DNA of 64,000 nucleotides from Pseudomonas saudimassiliensis (lineage in GTDB: Bacteria; Pseudomonadota; Gammaproteobacteria; Pseudomonadales; Pseudomonadaceae): NCBI RefSeq assembly GCF_000939975.1, contig NZ_LK391969.1, positions 186,001-250,000 on the forward strand, written 5' to 3'. This document shows, piece after piece, positions 14,476-23,469 of this stretch. Position numbers and translations under genes: made by a program. The notes below the pieces were generated by a model, which saw only the letters and a list, made by a program, of their open reading frames with translations, made no database searches and was not told the origin of the DNA. Position 1 is the first letter of the stretch. Every line of letters starts with the position of its first letter.

Positions 14476-15120
14476 ATGTCGATAAGTCGTTGGTTTTTAG
14501 GTGCTTTGTTGGTGGTGAGTCTGGCGGGTTGTCAGTCGGCGTATTACAGCGCAATGGAGAAAGTAGGCGTTCACAAGCGCGACATCATGGTCAATCGCGT
14601 GGAGTCGGTCCAGGAGGCGCAGACGGATGCCAAGGAACAATTCGAATCCGCCCTGGCGCAGTTCCGGTCCATTGTCCAGATCAAGGATCAGGACCTGGCA
14701 GCACGCTACGACAAGCTGAACGATGAATATGAAGACAGTAAAGCGGCCGCTAAGTCGGTGACCCAGCGCATCGATGCGGTCGAAGACGTGTCCGAGGCTT
14801 TGTTCGATGAGTGGGAGGATGAAATCGAGCTGTACAGCAATGCCAACCTCAAACGCCAAAGTGCCGCGAAGCTAAGCCAGACCCGGCGGCAATACCAAGG
14901 GCTCATCAAGGCGATGCGTAGCGCAGAGACCCGCATGGCGCCCGTGTTACGGGCCTTCCAGGATCAGGTGCTGTTTCTGAAGCATAATCTGAATGCGCGA
15001 GCCATTGACTCGTTACAAGGTGAGCTGGGGACGATAGAAACAGATGTCGCTCAGCTGATCAGGGAAATGGAAAAATCCATTGCTGAATCAGAGGCCTTTA
15101 TCAGGAGCCTCCAGGATTAA
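14476..15120 (+). CDS. DUF2959 family lipoprotein
   Basis: 214 residues with a lipoprotein signal (VSLAGCQS, Cys19 lipidated) followed by MEKVGVHKRDIMVNRVE, the conserved start of DUF2959. The rest is almost all helical and charged, with heptad-like stretches, so it probably forms long coiled coils in the periplasm. No function is known to me. The ATG has AAGGGAAGG 5-10 bp upstream. Confidence 0.85.
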   Translation: MSISRWFLGALLVVSLAGCQSAYYSAMEKVGVHKRDIMVNRVESVQEAQTDAKEQFESALAQFRSIVQIKDQDLAARYDKLNDEYEDSKAAAKSVTQRIDAVEDVSEALFDEWEDEIELYSNANLKRQSAAKLSQTRRQYQGLIKAMRSAETRMAPVLRAFQDQVLFLKHNLNARAIDSLQGELGTIETDVAQLIREMEKSIAESEAFIRSLQD

Positions 15121-15142
15121 AAGCAGGATCACCTTTCATGCA

Positions 15143-15171
15143 GGCGCTGGAGTCAAGCTGACTCCAGCGCC
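15143..15171. terminator. Strong hairpin between convergent genes
   Basis: Perfect 13-bp stem (GGCGCTGGAGTCA / TGACTCCAGCGCC) with a 3-base loop, between the stop codons of the DUF2959 gene and the dehydrogenase. There is no T-run, so it may be a bidirectional terminator or an RNA-stabilising hairpin. Confidence 0.55.
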
Positions 15172-15203
15172 CTTGGGCTGGCCTTAAGGCCACACGCTAA
15201 ACC

Positions 15204-16331
15204 TTAGCTCTGAGGTTTGATCAGGAACTTCTCGCCGGTAGCCTGTTTGCCGTACACCGAGAGCGCATCCAGCTGTAACGCACCGGCCAGGGAGACTTCG
15301 TGGGTGTAGTGACTGGCAAAGGTGGTCTTGATTTCGGCGGCTATGCGCTTGCGCATGGCGGCGGCGGTGTCCTTACCCAGTTTCCCCAACGCATTGAACA
15401 ACAGGAAGCCGTTTACGCCCCAGGCAAAACCAAAGGTGCGGTTGAGCGTGATGGGGCCACGATCCAGGCCGCCATAGATATACACCTGCTTGTAGATATC
15501 AGATCCGTACACGCTGTATTCAGTCATGTTGCGCGAGACGGCGGCTTCCATGCAGGTGAGGATGTCGCTAGCCAATCGTCCGCCACCGATAGGGTCGAAG
15601 GCGATGGTGGCGCCGGTGTCGATGAGTGCCTGGGTCAGGTCTGCCATAAAGCTGTCGCTGCTGGAGTTGACCACGTATTTGGCACCTAGGTCGCGCAGCA
15701 ATGCTTCCTGTTCCGGCTTGCGGACGATATTGACCAGATCGATGCCGTCGGCGATGCAGATGCGGTTGAGCATTTGTCCGAGGTTGGAGGCGGCGGCCGC
15801 GTGAACGATGGCCTTGTGACCTTCAGCGCGCATGGTTTCTACCATGGCCAATGCAGTAAGCGGGTTAACAAAGCTGGAAGCGGCTTCGACTGCCGTGGTA
15901 CCCGGCTCCAGTTCCAGACAGCTTTGAACATTGGCACACAGGTATTTGCGGTAGCTGCCACCGCCAATGAACGCAACGGTTTTGCCCATCAGGCTTTGCG
16001 CAGCGGCTGACGAGCCTGCCGCGACGACGGTACCGGCGCCTTCGTTGCCCACCGGTATCGACTTGCCAATGCGCTTTTTAACGGCACCCATGAATTTAGC
16101 CGGGACCTCGGCACTGATGACTGGGCGGTCGGCGCTACCGGATTGCTTGGCCGTTGTCATGTCGGCTACGCTGAACATCACTCCCAGGTCAGACGGGTTG
16201 ATAGGCGCGGCTTCGACGCGGATGACCACCTGATTTTCGCCTGGTTGCGGGATCTCGATCTCGCGCAGGGCCAGTTCCAGTTTGTTGTTTTCGCTAATGG
16301 TCGAAGTCAGTTCGATATTGGTATCTGACAC
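15204..16331 (-). CDS. Zinc-type alcohol dehydrogenase/quinone oxidoreductase superfamily protein
   Basis: 375 residues of the medium-chain dehydrogenase/reductase superfamily. The N-terminal GroES-like domain shows APINPSDLG and NEGAGTVVAAG; the Rossmann part has IVHAAAASNLGQM and later AFDPIGGG. Zinc-ligand cysteines of classical alcohol dehydrogenases are absent, as in the quinone-oxidoreductase branch, so the likely reaction is NADPH-dependent reduction of quinones or enones. The substrate is unknown. The gene stands alone and faces away from the diguanylate cyclase. Confidence 0.83.
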   Translation of the reverse strand: MSDTNIELTSTISENNKLELALREIEIPQPGENQVVIRVEAAPINPSDLGVMFSVADMTTAKQSGSADRPVISAEVPAKFMGAVKKRIGKSIPVGNEGAGTVVAAGSSAAAQSLMGKTVAFIGGGSYRKYLCANVQSCLELEPGTTAVEAASSFVNPLTALAMVETMRAEGHKAIVHAAAASNLGQMLNRICIADGIDLVNIVRKPEQEALLRDLGAKYVVNSSSDSFMADLTQALIDTGATIAFDPIGGGRLASDILTCMEAAVSRNMTEYSVYGSDIYKQVYIYGGLDRGPITLNRTFGFAWGVNGFLLFNALGKLGKDTAAAMRKRIAAEIKTTFASHYTHEVSLAGALQLDALSVYGKQATGEKFLIKPQS

Positions 16332-16530
16332 TTTTTTCTCCTGACAAAGTTAGAGGTCTGGTGCTTCGCTGCCCGTTATTACCGCACAAGAGGCGGGGCA
16401 AACCCTTGGCGCCTGCGTCATCCGCGTGGCTGGGCTGTCTGATCATAGGTCCAATGGGGTTAGCGTAGCTGACTTATTCGATCAGTTTCCCTAAGAACGC
16501 CCTGCAACGAAAGGAAGAAGACATCCGGTT

Positions 16531-17472
16531 ATGGGGCATCATCCATATGTTGATTGGATGATTGCTAAATGGCATCGTTGGTTATCAAGCTATGAACGGA
16601 TTCGCAGAGCTATGCCTATCGAGCTGGAAAGGCTTTATCCCAAGCTGATCAATCTGATGCTGGACACGGTTTTTCTGGTTGATCGGGACGACCGGATTGT
16701 CTTCGTGAGTAACGCTTGCGAGCAGTTGCTTGGTTACACCGCGGAGGAATTGATCGGTACATGGATCACAAGCTATATGCACCCGGAAGACTTGGAAGCC
16801 ACTCGGGCCTCCATTGTCCGGGTGATGAATGATCAGCCTCATGTTGATTTCTACAACCGCTATATTCGCAAGGATGGTGGGATCGCTTACATCCTGTGGT
16901 CGGCTCGATGGTCTGAGGAGCTGAATGCGCGGATTGGTGTTGCGCGGGATGTGACGGCCCTGCGCCAGGCTGAGGAGAAATTGCGTTTCCTTGCTCATCA
17001 TGATCCGCTGACACAGTTGACTAACCGATCACTTTTCAACGACCGACTGGACTCAGCCCTGCGATCGGCGCGCCGCCATCACAGCACACTGGCTTTGCTG
17101 TTTCTGGATCTCAATGACTTCAAGCAGATCAATGACACTTACGGCCATTCTGCGGGCGATCGCATACTTTGTGTTATCGCGCGACGGCTGGAGCGTTGCA
17201 TGCGCGATACCGACACATTGGCCCGTATGGGTGGTGATGAGTTCACGGTACTTTTTACGGAGATCCACGCAGGGGCTATTGCCGGAAAAATAGACCAGAT
17301 CCAGGCGGTCATGGCTGAGCCATTAGGACCGGAGTTCGGCGACATGCGTATGCCGTCCTGCAGCATTGGTGTTGCTTGTTATCCGGAGGATGGGGAGGAT
17401 GCCGATAGCCTGCTTAACCATGCGGATAGAGAGATGTACCGGATAAAGAAAGATCGAGCTGGCATTGCTTAA
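16531..17472 (+). CDS. PAS-GGDEF diguanylate cyclase
   Basis: 313 residues. A PAS domain (about 38-150: DTVFLVDRDDRIVFVSN, MHPEDLEA, YIRKDG) precedes a GGDEF domain (about 156-310). The active-site motif GGDEF is intact at 234-238, and an RxxD inhibitory site (R225-D228) sits five residues upstream, so it should make c-di-GMP and be product-inhibited. No membrane segment is present, so it probably senses a cytoplasmic cue through PAS. The start could be later, since the first 25 residues are not part of a domain. Confidence 0.92.
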   Translation: MGHHPYVDWMIAKWHRWLSSYERIRRAMPIELERLYPKLINLMLDTVFLVDRDDRIVFVSNACEQLLGYTAEELIGTWITSYMHPEDLEATRASIVRVMNDQPHVDFYNRYIRKDGGIAYILWSARWSEELNARIGVARDVTALRQAEEKLRFLAHHDPLTQLTNRSLFNDRLDSALRSARRHHSTLALLFLDLNDFKQINDTYGHSAGDRILCVIARRLERCMRDTDTLARMGGDEFTVLFTEIHAGAIAGKIDQIQAVMAEPLGPEFGDMRMPSCSIGVACYPEDGEDADSLLNHADREMYRIKKDRAGIA

Positions 17473-17644
17473 CCGGCTGCCTGGCCCGTCGGTCTCGACT
17501 TTCGTCCTGTATGTGGTATGTCGCACTTAGTCATACAGCGAGACAGGGTCCGAGGTAATGGTGGGTTTATCCCGCACACTCGGCATCGGTTCTACCTTGT
17601 CGTCCGGAAACCCTAGTCTGAGAACAACATTCACCGGAGGCCCC

Positions 17645-18082
17645 ATGCCCAACGATTTTGACCTGAGCCGATTCACCGACGCCCAGCAATCCACCTATGC
17701 CACGGCCCTGGCCGAGCTCCGCGCCGGCCACAAGCGCACACACTGGATCTGGTATGTGTTCCCCCAGCTGCGGGGGCTGGGGCGCAGTTCCACTGCTGAG
17801 CGTTATGGCCTGACCGGGCTGGCGGAAGCGCGCGCCTATCTTGCGCACCCGGTGCTGGGCGAGCGGCTTCGTGAAGCGACAGAGGCAGTGTTGGTGCATG
17901 AGGCCAAGGGCGCGAGCTCGGTGTTGGGCGAGCTGGATGCAATGAAGTTCCGGTCCTGCCTGACGCTGTTTTCGCTCGCTGATCCGTCGGAGCCGCTCTT
18001 TCGCCGTGCGCTTGAGGTGTTCTTCGGCGGGCAGTTGGATGAGCAGACGCTCAAGTTGCTGCAAGCGCAGTGTGGCAGCTGA
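17645..18082 (+). CDS. DUF1810 family protein
   Basis: 145 residues from ATG 17645, which has CGGAGG just upstream. The opening FDLSRFTDAQQ, then GHKRTHWIWYVFPQLRGLG and SSTAERYGL are the signature of DUF1810 (PF08837), a cytoplasmic family without a known activity. An upstream extension of the frame has no similarity. It appears to be a single-gene unit. Confidence 0.9.
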   Translation: MPNDFDLSRFTDAQQSTYATALAELRAGHKRTHWIWYVFPQLRGLGRSSTAERYGLTGLAEARAYLAHPVLGERLREATEAVLVHEAKGASSVLGELDAMKFRSCLTLFSLADPSEPLFRRALEVFFGGQLDEQTLKLLQAQCGS

Positions 18083-18210
18083 CAGCCTGGCCACGAGTCC
18101 CGGCATGACTTTGGCTGCAGCTAATTGTCCTGCTGCGGGCTTTGTCATATTGTATGGCGACGGCACGGAGGGTGCTGTTAGTGAATTGTTTAGTCCACAG
18201 GGAGTTGGTA

Positions 18211-18420
18211 ATGGAATACAAAGTGGTTATTTATCAGGAAGGTATGCTTGGGTCGCTGTTGCTGGGTGGGTCGAAGGTCAACCCGCTCAAGTTTTCTGAC
18301 TTCTTGAACAAGAACAGTTCCGAGGGCTGGCGGGTCCAGACCATGGAGAAGGACATCCGCCGGATGTTGCTGTTCTGGAAGCGCGAAGCCTATGTGGTCA
18401 TCCTCGGTAGGGACAAATGA
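18211..18420 (+). CDS. DUF4177-like small protein
   Basis: 69 residues from ATG 18211, preceded by AGGGAG. The pattern EYKVVIYQEG, then LNKNSSEGWRVQTMEKD and LFWKREAYVVILGR is that of DUF4177, small cytoplasmic proteins of unknown function that often neighbour membrane proteins. Its TGA overlaps the next start codon (ATGA), so the two genes are translationally coupled. Confidence 0.78.
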   Translation: MEYKVVIYQEGMLGSLLLGGSKVNPLKFSDFLNKNSSEGWRVQTMEKDIRRMLLFWKREAYVVILGRDK

Positions 18421-18629
18421 AGTACGGGTCGATCATTTGTACCGGCCTGTTCGTATTAGGGGTGGCGCTATCTCTCGTGCAGTTATGGTTTGCACCGCTT
18501 GATCCGGCGTTGTTTTTCAAGCTGATCATAACCATTACCGCGCTGTTCGTTGTCGCTCTGGGCATTACCCTGGTGTTCAAGGAGTACCTGTCCGAAAAGG
18601 AGATGAAGAAAAAGGGATTTATCGACTGA
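18417..18629 (+). CDS. Small two-helix membrane protein
   Basis: 70 residues with two hydrophobic helices (about 5-25 and 31-52) and a charged C-terminal tail (KEYLSEKEMKKKGF). It starts within the stop codon of the DUF4177 gene, which points to a joint role; I recognise no family. Confidence 0.72.
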   Translation: MKYGSIICTGLFVLGVALSLVQLWFAPLDPALFFKLIITITALFVVALGITLVFKEYLSEKEMKKKGFID

Positions 18630-18707
18630 TTGATGTATTACGGTTGAGCGGGTACGCGCCTGCCGGCCTTGCTGCCAGTTACTTGAGTGGCGTTGCTACA
18701 ACCGTAG

Positions 18708-18743
18708 AAAGCTCCCGGCTGCTGTCACAGTCGGGAGCTTTTT
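18708..18743. terminator. Bidirectional Rho-independent terminator
   Basis: AAAGCTCCCG / CGGGAGCTTT stem with T-runs on both strands, between the small membrane protein gene and the carboxylesterase gene, which converge here. Confidence 0.88.
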
Positions 18744-18753
18744 CATTGCTGAA

Positions 18754-20616
18754 TCAAGGTGTTGAGTAACTCCCGGACTGGCCGAACAGGCTCCGTAACG
18801 TACCGGCTTCCGTCGGGGTCAGGCCTGCTGCCGTCAGTGCGTCTACCCAGGCGGTGTTGACCTGGGCCAGAGTAAGCTCTTCAGCGGACATGCCCACATC
18901 GGCCTCGGTGTTGGTTGCATCAAAGACCATGATCTTGTCCTGGTCCGCCGCGGGCGTCCAGGCGTTCCAGGTGGGCTGCTCCTCGCTCTGGCTGCCGTTG
19001 GGATCACCGTCCCGTGCAAAGTCGGCCAGGTAGTTCATCATGGTGCGCTGCAAGGCGACCCGGCCTGGTTCGTTCTGCTCGGTAAAGGGCAGCTCGAACA
19101 GGCCTTCACCGGTGCCGAAGAAGAATGAAATATCGGCCGCGTGACCTGCACCGTAGATGAAATTGAACGGGGCGGGGCCCGACTGGGTGCCCCAGCGGAA
19201 ATCGTAGGTGTAGGTAGCGGGTTGATGCTGGCTGATCAGACGTGCCAGTTGGTCTACATACTTGGCCCGCCAGGCGCGGCCGCCGTGGTAACCGGTGATG
19301 TCATAGGTGTCCTTGTCCTGCTGCGTGGGCAGCACCTCGTCCAGGGTTTGGGTACCTTCAAAGGCGACGTCCAGCAGGTCCAGCCAAGTCTTGTCCGGCG
19401 GGGAGGGTATGCTTGGCAACGCCCCTTTGACGGCGGCGCCATACAGCGGCATGAAGGATTTCTGCTCGTATTCGTTGGCGCCGAGGATCAGGGGTACGTT
19501 ATTGAAATCGCCGCTGGTAAAGCTGGGTATCCAGCCGCCGGTGGGAATGACGGCACCGTCTTCGACGGCGCCATAGGCGCTCAGTGAACTGTAGTTGAAG
19601 ACCGCCTGATATAAATCCCTGCCTTCTGCGGCGCGCAGATATTCGCCCAAGGTGCCTGCGGCTTCCATTTCTTCGCGCATCTGCCGGGCCTGGTCAGCAG
19701 TGATAGGCGTGTCGGGGGTTTTACGGTCCTCCAGCAGGCGGATCAGCCACTCGACATGGCTGTTGGCCGAGTTGCGGGCGGCGGTGGGGCTGCGGGTGTT
19801 CATCGACCCGCTCTGGGACATGGCCCGGTGGAACAGGCCGGATGCCTCCGGTGACACCATCAGGTTGAGCACGTTGTGACCGCCGGCGGACTCGCCGGTG
19901 ATGGTGACGTTGTCAGGGTCGCCGCCGAATTCAGCGATATTGCCCCGGATCCACTCCAGCGCGCGTACGGTATCCAGGGTGCCGAAGTTGCCGGAGTCGG
20001 AAAGTGGGTCGGCGCCGCCGGTTTGCACTTCGGGATGGAAGAACCAGCCCAGCGGCCCAAGGCGGTACTGAACGACGACCACGACCACATCGGAATGATT
20101 GGCCAGGGTGCTGCCGTCATATTGTTTGGCGGTACCGAAGTTGTTTGAGCCGCCATGAATCCACACGTAGACCGGAAGCGACTCGTCCTGGAAGTTGCGA
20201 CGGTTGGGGCGATAGATATCGACCGTGAGGCAATCCTCCTCACCGACCATGCGTGAGGTGCGCTGCCACTGGGTGGTGGTTTCTGCCTGCACGCATTCCG
20301 GCCCGCGTTCCCGGGCGTCCAGGGTGCCGGTCCAGTCCTGCGGCGGCTGCGGGGCGCGCCAGCGTAGCTCGTCGACCGGCGGTTGGGCGTAGGGCACGCC
20401 GTGCCAGATCAAGGTGTCGTCAGTAGCGCGACCAAGGATCTCGCCATTGGCGAGGGTCAATTTGGCGCGATCGCTTGGCCCGTCGGATGAGCCTCCGCCG
20501 CCGCCACCCAGGCAGCCAGCCAACAACAACGAGCCAGCGGCGAGAGAGATGGCGACAACCAGAGGGTGGCGTTGTGGTGAGGCAACGCAGGCATTACCAG
20601 TAGCGCGACTAAACAT
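18754..20616 (-). CDS. Type B carboxylesterase, lipoprotein
   Basis: 620 residues from the ATG at 20616, which has CAGGAG 6-7 bp upstream; 14 further in-frame codons upstream lack a ribosome binding site. LLLAGC followed by six glycines (lipid Cys at residue 35) makes it an outer-membrane or periplasmic lipoprotein. The alpha/beta-hydrolase core shows the oxyanion loop VWIHGGSNNFG, the nucleophile Ser in GESAGGHN (about 243), an acidic residue in GANEYEQ and His in GAGHAADISFFF. It hydrolyses carboxylic esters; the true substrate is unknown. Length and motif order are normal for the family. Confidence 0.9.
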   Translation of the reverse strand: MFSRATGNACVASPQRHPLVVAISLAAGSLLLAGCLGGGGGGSSDGPSDRAKLTLANGEILGRATDDTLIWHGVPYAQPPVDELRWRAPQPPQDWTGTLDARERGPECVQAETTTQWQRTSRMVGEEDCLTVDIYRPNRRNFQDESLPVYVWIHGGSNNFGTAKQYDGSTLANHSDVVVVVVQYRLGPLGWFFHPEVQTGGADPLSDSGNFGTLDTVRALEWIRGNIAEFGGDPDNVTITGESAGGHNVLNLMVSPEASGLFHRAMSQSGSMNTRSPTAARNSANSHVEWLIRLLEDRKTPDTPITADQARQMREEMEAAGTLGEYLRAAEGRDLYQAVFNYSSLSAYGAVEDGAVIPTGGWIPSFTSGDFNNVPLILGANEYEQKSFMPLYGAAVKGALPSIPSPPDKTWLDLLDVAFEGTQTLDEVLPTQQDKDTYDITGYHGGRAWRAKYVDQLARLISQHQPATYTYDFRWGTQSGPAPFNFIYGAGHAADISFFFGTGEGLFELPFTEQNEPGRVALQRTMMNYLADFARDGDPNGSQSEEQPTWNAWTPAADQDKIMVFDATNTEADVGMSAEELTLAQVNTAWVDALTAAGLTPTEAGTLRSLFGQSGSYSTP

Positions 20617-20834
20617 CGAGTTTCTCCTGAATGTTATTTTTATACGGACAGAAGGCAAGACAGTCCCTAAGACGATGTTTTTGACACATCAGAATGACGT
20701 TAGCCGCGAATGATTATTCATGGACCACGATAAGCGAGACATATATGTGGACTGGTTGATCGCCTATGGTTACTCCTCCGAACCATGCTGCTTTAACTAT
20801 GCTGGGTATGAACCATCGCAACGGAGAATAACCA

Positions 20835-21062
20835 GTGCAGCGTTACGGCAATCTGAGTGGTGAGTCCGGTGTCATTGCCTATGAAGTGTCACCGGGCGCT
20901 ATCGTGGTGCAGTTCAACAACGGCTGGAAGTACGAATATACCGAGGGCAGCGCCGGGGCAGCGGCCATTGCCGATATGCAGCGCCTGGCGCGGGCCGGGC
21001 GAGGGTTGAGTAGTTATATTTCGGTCCATGTGCGGGATGCGTACGAGCGCAAGTTCCGTTAG
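20835..21062 (+). CDS. KTSC-like small protein
   Basis: 75 residues from GTG 20835, with ACGGAG upstream. The segment ISYEV-like GVIAYEVSPGAIVVQFNNGWKYEY resembles KTSC-type domains (strand-turn-strand with YxY), followed by a helix rich in Ala. Weak similarity only; function unknown. It stands alone between two unrelated genes. Confidence 0.6.
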   Translation: MQRYGNLSGESGVIAYEVSPGAIVVQFNNGWKYEYTEGSAGAAAIADMQRLARAGRGLSSYISVHVRDAYERKFR

Positions 21063-21178
21063 CCGCTCTGGAATGGCGCGTTGCAGCCTTCCAACGCGGT
21101 AAATTTTTTCTCGCAACGAAGCGGCGTGTTCTACACTCGGGTCATACATTCGCAACTGTATGTAACCAGGAGTGCATC

Positions 21179-22162
21179 ATGGGATTACCGCGCCTGCATC
21201 GTTTGGCTATTGCAGTAACCGTTGGATTGGTTCCGCTGGTCAGCCAGGCTGACCTGTATTCCCTGAAGATCGAGAACGACATCATTGCCAGTGGCAGTGA
21301 TGGGCATTATTCCAGCGGTGTGGAGTTGATGCGCTCCTTCCAACCGGAGGCCGATCATTGGTCGCGGCGCGTAGCCGGGGCGATGCCGGGCGGGTTTAGT
21401 ATGGATCTCGATAGCGTCGCCTATCGCTTCGGGCATCAGATCTATACGCCCAACGAGATTGAGACCCACGAGTTGATCGAGGACGATCGGCCCTATGCCG
21501 GCCTGCTGTTTGTTGGCGTGTCCATGTTCGGTGATATTGCCCATGATGGCTGGCGCGAGGTTCGTGGCCTGCATATGGATGTGGGGCTGGTGGGGCCGGG
21601 CGCAGGCGGTAAGCGCATCCAGCGGGCGGTGCATAGTGCGACTGGCAGCGACAAACCCAATGGTTGGGATCACCAACTGAGTAACGAACCCTTCGTCAAT
21701 CTCGGCTATCAGAAGCGCTGGTGGCTGCAGCAACGCTTCGCTGGTCTTGAGCTGGAATACGGCCCGAGCCTGGGGGCGTCCCTCGGTAACCTCTATACCT
21801 ACGGCTCGGCGGGCCTGGGCGTGCGTATCGGCCAGGGGCTGGCGCGCAGTTTCAGTCTGCCGGCAGTGGCCCCAGCCCAGGGCGGCAGCATGTACTACGA
21901 CCAGAAGGGTGGTTTCGCCTGGAGCCTGTTCGGCAATCTGGAGGGGCGCTACATGGCGCATAACATGCTGCTGGAGGGCAACACCTTTACCGACAGTCAC
22001 TCGGTGGATGCCCGGGAATGGGTGGGGGATGCCAAGGCGGGTGTGGCGCTGACCTGGCACAGTTGGCAGCTGGCCTTCGCCAGTGTCTGGCGGACCCGTG
22101 AGTTCCATGGCCAGAACGAACATGACCAGTTCGGCTCGCTGACCCTGTCAGCCTGGTTCTGA
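21179..22162 (+). CDS. LpxR-like lipid A 3'-O-deacylase family protein
   Basis: 327 residues with a signal peptide (about 1-24, ending VSQA). The mature protein starts LYSLKIENDIIASGSDGHYSSGVE, then DDRPYAGLLF and NEPFVNLGYQKRWW, the DUF2219/LpxR pattern. It ends in Phe (LSAWF), as outer-membrane beta-barrels do. LpxR removes the 3'-acyloxyacyl group of lipid A in the outer membrane, reducing its recognition by host immunity. The motif usually reads ND....D..YT.G, and here the Asp-Gly-His-Tyr-Ser version is a slight variant. Confidence 0.85.
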   Translation: MGLPRLHRLAIAVTVGLVPLVSQADLYSLKIENDIIASGSDGHYSSGVELMRSFQPEADHWSRRVAGAMPGGFSMDLDSVAYRFGHQIYTPNEIETHELIEDDRPYAGLLFVGVSMFGDIAHDGWREVRGLHMDVGLVGPGAGGKRIQRAVHSATGSDKPNGWDHQLSNEPFVNLGYQKRWWLQQRFAGLELEYGPSLGASLGNLYTYGSAGLGVRIGQGLARSFSLPAVAPAQGGSMYYDQKGGFAWSLFGNLEGRYMAHNMLLEGNTFTDSHSVDAREWVGDAKAGVALTWHSWQLAFASVWRTREFHGQNEHDQFGSLTLSAWF

Positions 22163-22176
22163 GCCGGTAACGCGGC

Positions 22177-22878
22177 TCAGTTGCTGCTGACCCGCGCCAC
22201 GGCGTCACGCCAATACTGATCATCCTGATAAGCCGTGGTGTCGGTCACGCCGGCCAGCGCCATGGCTTCGATCCGTTCTACGCAGGTGCCGCAGCGCCCG
22301 CAATGCAGCTCGCCGCCTTCATAGCAGGACCAGGTGTCAGCCACTGGTACTGCGAAGCGGGCCGCATCCCGGGCGATTTCGGTCTTGTCGGTATCAACAT
22401 AGGGTGCCAGCAGTGCGACCTCGGCCACGCCTTCCAGCGCCTTGGCCTGCATCTCACCGAACAGGCGGATAAAGTCGGGGCGGCAATCGGGATAGATGAA
22501 GTGATCGCCGCCGTGCACCGCCAGGGCCACGGTATCCAGGCTGCGGGCAGCCGCCACGCCGAAGGCGATGGTGAGCATGATGGCGTTGCGGTTGGGCACC
22601 ACGGTTACTTTCATGTTCTCTTCGGTGTAATGGCCGTGGGGCACGGCAATATCATCGGTCAGCGCCGAGCCGGAGAGCTGGCGGCCGATGTGGCCGATAT
22701 CCAGCACTAGATGCGGGACGGCAAGGCGCTCGGCGCAACGCCGGGCAGCGTCGATTTCCTTGCGGTGGCGCTGGCCGTAGTCGAAGGTCAGCAAGGCGCC
22801 GAGGGATTGTTGCGCTGCCAGCCGGTAGGCCAGGGTGACGGAGTCGAATCCGCCGGAGCAGATCAATAGGGCATTCAT
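22177..22878 (-). CDS. queC: 7-cyano-7-deazaguanine synthase
   Basis: 233 residues from ATG 22878, with AAGGACAG upstream. QueC uses ATP and ammonia to convert carboxy-deazaguanine to preQ0 for queuosine in tRNA. The PP-loop SGGFDSVT (residues 8-15) and the C-terminal zinc site (SCYEGGELHCGRCGTC) are complete. A 28-codon upstream extension of the frame has no similarity. It converges with the LpxR-like gene with a 14-bp gap; other queuosine genes are not in the window. Confidence 0.96.
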   Translation of the reverse strand: MNALLICSGGFDSVTLAYRLAAQQSLGALLTFDYGQRHRKEIDAARRCAERLAVPHLVLDIGHIGRQLSGSALTDDIAVPHGHYTEENMKVTVVPNRNAIMLTIAFGVAAARSLDTVALAVHGGDHFIYPDCRPDFIRLFGEMQAKALEGVAEVALLAPYVDTDKTEIARDAARFAVPVADTWSCYEGGELHCGRCGTCVERIEAMALAGVTDTTAYQDDQYWRDAVARVSSN

Positions 22879-23052
22879 CGGCTGTCCTTGTTTTGTCCGG
22901 GTAGGCTGCGACCGGTAGAGCGGGGCATTGTAAAGCGAGCGGCGGGCTTGTCCAGCCCGCATCGTCGTGGCTGAGTTACCGCGCAGGGGGCCGACTACGC
23001 GTGTCGATCGCCAGGCAAGGCCCAGAGCGGCCCCCGCGGTCGATGCTACCTG

Positions 23053-23226
23053 TCAGGGAATAAACAGCCTGTTGATGGTGACCGTCGGTGCGCTGCACAT
23101 GACCGGGCTGCCCGTGCACTGCTGCGTCTGATGTGCGGTCGCGCTGTTGATCTCTACCACTGCCACCACGGCAATCAGTGAACCCATGGCAAACACTGGC
23201 CAGAACGGCCATTTCTTTATTTTCAT
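23053..23226 (-). CDS. Small secreted or membrane-anchored protein, function unknown
   Basis: 57 residues from ATG 23226, which has AAGGGG 6 bp upstream. The N-terminus MKIKKWPFWPVFAMGSLIAV is a clear signal or anchor sequence; the remainder is short with two cysteines (QCTGSPVMCS) that may form a disulfide. No family recognised; included because of the good ribosome binding site and signal-like start. Confidence 0.45.
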   Translation of the reverse strand: MKIKKWPFWPVFAMGSLIAVVAVVEINSATAHQTQQCTGSPVMCSAPTVTINRLFIP

Positions 23227-23441
23227 GGTTGGCCCCTTGTTGTTGGGTCTTGTTGGCGCCATGCCGGATTTCTCCATTGGTCTGGAGAGTAGGCCGGCGG
23301 TCCAGGCCCCGCCTCGTCCATTTGAGGTAGGTGTTGGTAGTAGTGGATGAGTGGTGGTGGTGGTGCGAAGGGACGTGGCGGGGTCGTGATGTCTTGGGGG
23401 AGGGTTCCTGCCTGATCCGGGGGCAGACCAGGCAGGAGGGT

Positions 23442-23462
23442 GGTGCCGCTGTCAGCGGCACC
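23442..23462 (-). terminator. Hairpin downstream of katB
   Basis: Perfect 9-bp stem GGTGCCGCT / AGCGGCACC with a 3-base loop, 8 bp after the catalase stop. There is no T-run, so termination is a guess. Confidence 0.45.
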
Positions 23463-23469
23463 GGTCAGG